Below are positions 61,206 to 64,000 of a DNA stretch of 64,000 nucleotides, piece after piece; positions within the stretch are counted from its first letter, which is position 1, and each line of letters begins with the position of its first letter. A program made the translations under genes and the position numbers. This DNA is from an uncultured Bacteroides sp. (lineage in GTDB: Bacteria; Bacteroidota; Bacteroidia; Bacteroidales; Bacteroidaceae). Under the pieces are notes generated by a model that was not told the origin of the DNA, searched no databases, and saw only the letters and a list, made by a program, of their open reading frames with translations. The stretch covers positions 146,664 through 210,663 of the forward strand of contig CAAFTU010000054.1 in the NCBI GenBank assembly GCA_900766005.1, given 5' to 3'.

Positions 61206-62000
61206 ATGGAAGAGAAAATGTATAGCTATAAGTATCCGCATCCTGCTGTGACGACCGATTGTGTCATCTTCGGTTTCGACGGCAAGCGGTTGCATATCCT
61301 GTTGATAGAACGTGGACTGGAACCTTACAAAGGATACTGGGCTCTGCCCGGCGGATTTCTGAGGATGGATGAAACGGTGGAGGAAGGGGCTGCCCGCGAA
61401 CTGTTTGAGGAAACGCATGTGAAGGATGTTTACCTGGAGCAGTTCCGCGTGTTTAGTACCGTGGACCGTGACCCGCGTGAACGGGTTATCACTGTGGCCT
61501 TCTACGCCTTGGTACGTCAGACCGACTATCAAATCCTGGCTGGAGACGATGCCGCTCGCGCTTCGTGGTTCGAAGTGGACGAACTGCCTCCTTTGGCCTT
61601 CGACCACGAGGAAATCATTACCCAGGCTCGGGACCATTTGAAGGATAAACTGAAGGTGAGCCCCATTGCTTTCCGCCTCCTGGACGAGCAGTTTACCATG
61701 GGCGACCTGCAGCGGGTGTACGAACTTATCAGCGGACGCAGCTACGACAGGAGAAACTTTTATCGCAAGGCTCTGGCTTCCGGTTTGCTGGAAAACGAGA
61801 GCGAAAAGGAAGAGGCTGATGACGAATTGTCCGATTGTTGCTGCAGCATGGCCGAGTGTGCATCCGCTCCCAAAATGGAAGCCACCTGGACCTCCAAACC
61901 AAGAAAAGGCAAAGCGCCTACCCAGATTTTCCGTTTCAAGGAGCAGAGCTACGAAGAAATGGACGAAAGCGAATCGAAACGGAACCCGTTTGATTTCTAA
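61206..62000 (+). CDS. Nudix hydrolase / NrtR-like transcription regulator
   Basis: 264 residues from ATG 61206. ATG 61182 is possible but would leave a leader of only about 12 nt from the predicted transcription start; ATG 61218 is also possible. The Nudix domain (about 12-140) has the box G50-FLRMD-E-TVEEGAA-RELFEETHV, where His replaces the usual Gly. A winged-helix segment follows (about 150-205, SPIAFRLLDEQFTMGDLQRVYELISGR, read in parts). This layout is that of NrtR-type regulators, in which the Nudix part senses ADP-ribose-like ligands. An acidic tail carries a Cys cluster (SDCCCSMAEC) and ends KRNPFDF. Probable operon with the VWA gene 96 bp downstream. Confidence 0.85.
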   Translation: MEEKMYSYKYPHPAVTTDCVIFGFDGKRLHILLIERGLEPYKGYWALPGGFLRMDETVEEGAARELFEETHVKDVYLEQFRVFSTVDRDPRERVITVAFYALVRQTDYQILAGDDAARASWFEVDELPPLAFDHEEIITQARDHLKDKLKVSPIAFRLLDEQFTMGDLQRVYELISGRSYDRRNFYRKALASGLLENESEKEEADDELSDCCCSMAECASAPKMEATWTSKPRKGKAPTQIFRFKEQSYEEMDESESKRNPFDF

Positions 62001-62096
62001 AAAGAGCTGCTTCTTACCGATGAGTGCACGCGTCCCCAAGAGGAAGCTCTGCAAACAAATATAAGAGTCATGAACCAATAATAAAATGAACGAACT

Positions 62097-62837
62097 ATGA
62101 AACAGCAGATTTACAACTTGATTATTTTGGACGAAAGCGGATCGATGGATTGTGTCACTCGTCAGACCATTAACGGATGCAACGAGACGCTCAATACCAT
62201 CCGCAGTGCACAAGAAAAGTATATGGACACACAGAAGCATTATGTGAGCATCTATGCTTTTCAGAGCAGTGGCAACTACCCTTCGCGCTACCTGATCAAG
62301 AACGTACTCATTGGGGATGTGCAGCACATCACACCGAAAGATTATCGTCCCTGGGGAGGCACGCCGCTGAATGATGCGGTAGGAAGCACTTTGACGGACT
62401 TGAAAGCAACTGTGCGTCAAGCCGAGAATGCCATCGGCAGTGTGACCATCCTTACGGATGGAGAAGAAAACTCCTCGAAGCGTTATACTACCGAAAAGGT
62501 GGCACGGATGATTGAGGAATTGAAGGAAATCGGCTGGAACTTCAACTTCATCGGCGCCAACATCGATGTGGTGAAAACGGCTCAGCGCTACTGCATCGAC
62601 AACACCCTGGAGTTTCAGCAGGACGATGCCGGAACGGAGGAAATGTTTGTACGTGAACGCAACAGCCGTATGCGCTATTACGACCGGATGAACGAGGTGC
62701 AAGAATGCTGTATGGCGGCGCCATCGATGTGTGACGAAGACCGTCAGGAGATGCTGCGGAAAGCTTCGGACCATTACTTCGACGAAGAGTTGAAAAAAGA
62801 GGATTTGAGAGACGAAAACTTAAATATAGAACTGTAG
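62097..62837 (+). CDS. VWA-domain protein
   Basis: 246 residues, no signal peptide. A von Willebrand A fold with a complete MIDAS: DESGS (Asp12, Ser14, Ser16), GGTPLNDAVG (Thr near 89) and ILTDGEENSS. It should bind a divalent metal and a protein partner in the cytosol. The C-terminal third has ECCMAAPSMCDEDR and a charged tail. The neighbouring Nudix regulator also has a Cys cluster in its tail. The partner is unknown; no MoxR ATPase is nearby. Confidence 0.88.
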   Translation: MKQQIYNLIILDESGSMDCVTRQTINGCNETLNTIRSAQEKYMDTQKHYVSIYAFQSSGNYPSRYLIKNVLIGDVQHITPKDYRPWGGTPLNDAVGSTLTDLKATVRQAENAIGSVTILTDGEENSSKRYTTEKVARMIEELKEIGWNFNFIGANIDVVKTAQRYCIDNTLEFQQDDAGTEEMFVRERNSRMRYYDRMNEVQECCMAAPSMCDEDRQEMLRKASDHYFDEELKKEDLRDENLNIEL

Positions 62838-62996
62838 GTATAAAGCGACAGGCATGGAGCTATCTGCCCGACTCTATGTCCTGGAGAAAAGAGTACATAG
62901 TACGGTTGTGAAGGATTAACCGTAACATGCTGCATATCAGTTGTATTTTGTGAAGGGTGAAAGATGTTGTCTATTCTTTCAGTATTGAATGATGCA

Positions 62997-63048
62997 AACT
63001 GTCTACTGATATAGTTTATAAAAAGATAAACCGTCTACTTACATCAGT
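62997..63048 (+). repeat. Dispersed repeat element X, copy 2
   Basis: AACTGTCTACTGAT then an ATAAAAAGAT core then AAACCGTCTACT, closely matching 2521-2570 in the same orientation. Before it, 62838-62996 holds no gene that I can see, only a TGAAGGGTGAAAG word near 62951, also present near copy 1. Confidence 0.7.
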
Positions 63049-63124
63049 AGAAAGACAGCGCTGATAAAAGGGAAAGATACTCCTCACACCAGTAAAATAC
63101 AAAATCTTCTCAAATCGGAAAACA

Positions 63125-63256
63125 CATAGTTGCGCTTTAGGGGTCAGAAACCTATGCTTTAGGGAGGCTAAACCTATGCTTTTTGAGTGCTAAAGTGGCA
63201 CTCTATGAGTCGTAAGTTACCACTCTACAAATCGTAAGTTGGCATTCTGTGTATTG
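63125..63256 (+). repeat. Array of diverged 22-bp tandem units, copy 2
   Basis: Six contiguous units of exactly 22 bp start at 63125, 63147, 63169, 63191, 63213 and 63235. Units 2 and 3 carry AAACCTATGCTTT; units 4-6 carry TAAAGTGGCACTCT or TAAGTT variants. Unit 2 with flanks is identical over 25 bp to 2665-2689. Confidence 0.8.
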
Positions 63257-63290
63257 TACTTCCCTTTTTACTTTATGTGAACTGCCCCTA

Positions 63291-63350
63291 TTATTCACCT
63301 GTAATCACCTGTAATCACCTGTAATCACCTCAAATCACCTTTAATCAGCA
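63291..63350 (+). repeat. 10-bp tandem repeat ahead of the VapE-like gene
   Basis: Six units of 10 bp: TTATTCACCT, then GTAATCACCT three times, CAAATCACCT and TTAATCAGCA. It lies about 80 bp before the ATG at 63432. The period is close to one helical turn. Confidence 0.8.
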
Positions 63351-63399
63351 ATAACAGGCAGAAACAGTCTCTAATCATCATCTTTCTTTGGAGGTATCG

Positions 63400-63407
63400 T
63401 ATATTTG
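63400..63407 (+). promoter_or_regulatory. -7 box of the VapE-like gene
   Basis: TATATTTG matches TAnnTTTG, 25 bp before the ATG. No -33 box at the right distance, but the 10-bp repeats end 50 bp upstream. Confidence 0.5.
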
Positions 63408-63431
63408 GGGATTCCTAAAACCCAAATTGTT

Positions 63432-64000
63432 ATGAACCGACTGATTTCTACTTTTCGCCATTGGTTTGTCCAGAACCGTCCTGTTGTTGAGGCTTCGCAA
63501 AAGGCTTCTGCGAGTGCTTATGATAACTCATCTGCTATCCATATGCTTACTCAGTTGCAGCAACTGTGCGCCACTCTGCCGCAGGGGCAGGCTGAGGTGT
63601 TGATGCATGCCGGGGGAGTGCAAATGAATCTGACCTGGCAGCCGGAGGAAAAAGTGCAGGGCACCCCCGGACGGGGATTTTATTTTGTGCTCAGCGGGCA
63701 GAGTGAGGAGGTGGAGTGCAGTGAGGTTGAAATACATGAGGAAGAACCACATGTGAAAGAAACACATAAGGAGGAAATACAAGAGGAAAAACCGCATGGA
63801 ACAGATCAATCGGCTGCACCGAAACCTACTAAGCAGCAACAGGCTCTGCGGAAGCTGATGGATTTTCTCCGCTTGCACTATGCTTTCCGCTATAACCGGT
63901 TGACGGACCGCACGGAATGCGCTGTTTTGCAGGCAGATCATTTGCGTTATCAGCCGGTGGACAGCCGGGTGCTGAATAGTATCAGTCTGCAGGCGATGCA
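63432..64000 (+). CDS. VapE/primase-helicase-like protein, N-terminal part, cut by window end
   Basis: The frame from ATG 63432 stays open to the last base (about 189 codons). The N-terminus (MNRLISTFRHWF...) is followed by HMLTQLQQLCATLPQGQAEV and a highly charged Glu/His/Lys linker (about 95-125). The visible end, LMDFLRLHYAFRYNRLTDRT then DSRVLNSISLQAM, resembles the segment that precedes the AAA-type ATPase core in VapE/'virulence-associated E' proteins of Bacteroidales. Those are often encoded on mobile or phage-derived elements. The ATPase part would lie outside the window, so the call is tentative. It is preceded by the tandem repeats and a -7 box. Confidence 0.6.
   Translation, partial: MNRLISTFRHWFVQNRPVVEASQKASASAYDNSSAIHMLTQLQQLCATLPQGQAEVLMHAGGVQMNLTWQPEEKVQGTPGRGFYFVLSGQSEEVECSEVEIHEEEPHVKETHKEEIQEEKPHGTDQSAAPKPTKQQQALRKLMDFLRLHYAFRYNRLTDRTECAVLQADHLRYQPVDSRVLNSISLQAM

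Noticed and set aside
61179..62774. Long open frame (531 codons) on the minus strand across the Nudix and VWA genes
   Set aside because: It runs opposite two genes with clear Nudix and MIDAS motifs; its own product is low-complexity in look (His/Phe/Val-rich) and has no known motif. It is a shadow of GC-rich third positions.
63528..63941. 137-codon minus-strand frame at the right edge
   Set aside because: The plus strand carries an open frame from ATG 63432 with a promoter box and a recognisable pattern, so this is a shadow.

Overview
The window looks like a chromosomal segment of a gut Bacteroidales species, most likely Bacteroides/Phocaeicola. The evidence is three or more SusC/SusD-type genes, many short lipoproteins with a Cys right after the signal peptide, eukaryote-type glycyl-tRNA synthetase, BACON-like and C10-protease lipoproteins, and repeated promoters of the Bacteroides form (-33 TTG/TTTG, about 20 bp, -7 TAnnTTTG) with no need for Shine-Dalgarno sites. 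The species cannot be fixed by eye.

Layout. 1-2.2 kb: end of a DUF5689-like gene and a surface lipoprotein. 2.3-3.0 kb: an intergenic array of diverged 22-bp units. 3.0-5.5 kb: an AAA-ATPase/PD-(D/E)XK protein and a secreted DNA/RNA nuclease lipoprotein. 5.5-7.2 kb (minus): a C10 cysteine protease with a small lipoprotein. 7.6-10.1 kb: an outer-membrane beta-barrel receptor. 10.1-18.4 kb (minus): a SusC-SusD-glycosidase locus whose enzyme fuses a GH3 beta-glucosidase to a GH144-type domain, which suggests beta-1,2-glucan as substrate. 18.6-24.3 kb (minus): parC, a DUF3316-like barrel, an S41 peptidase, tRNA-Leu(UAG) and a PfkB sugar kinase. 24.6-26.7 kb: glyS and an FKBP-like lipoprotein.

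26.85-48.5 kb (minus) is the centrepiece. Thirteen tightly packed genes appear to form one operon for scavenging peptidoglycan and N-acetylmuramic acid (MurNAc). It holds two NamZ (DUF1343) exo-muramidases, a sodium:solute symporter, an amidase_3 protein, a phosphoesterase/beta-propeller protein, a GT2, a DUF4922-SpoIID fusion, an AmpG/MurT-like MFS importer, a D-lactate-type FAD/Fe-S oxidase, a NagX/HGSNAT-like acyltransferase, MurK, MurQ and a beta-lactamase-fold/SGNH esterase fusion. MurK and MurQ would turn MurNAc into GlcNAc-6-P plus D-lactate, and the oxidase would burn the D-lactate.

48.9-56.9 kb (plus) is divergent from that operon: SusC, a SusD whose start is broken by a 1-base loss in an A run, and a GH9-polysaccharide deacetylase fusion. 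57.2-60.9 kb mirrors the left end: C10 protease, small lipoprotein and a second AAA-ATPase/PD-(D/E)XK paralogue. 61.2-62.8 kb: an NrtR-like Nudix regulator and a VWA protein. 62.9-63.3 kb: a second copy of the 22-bp array and a 10-bp tandem repeat, then a VapE-like gene that runs off the right edge.

Domain and family names come from reading motifs; no database search was run.
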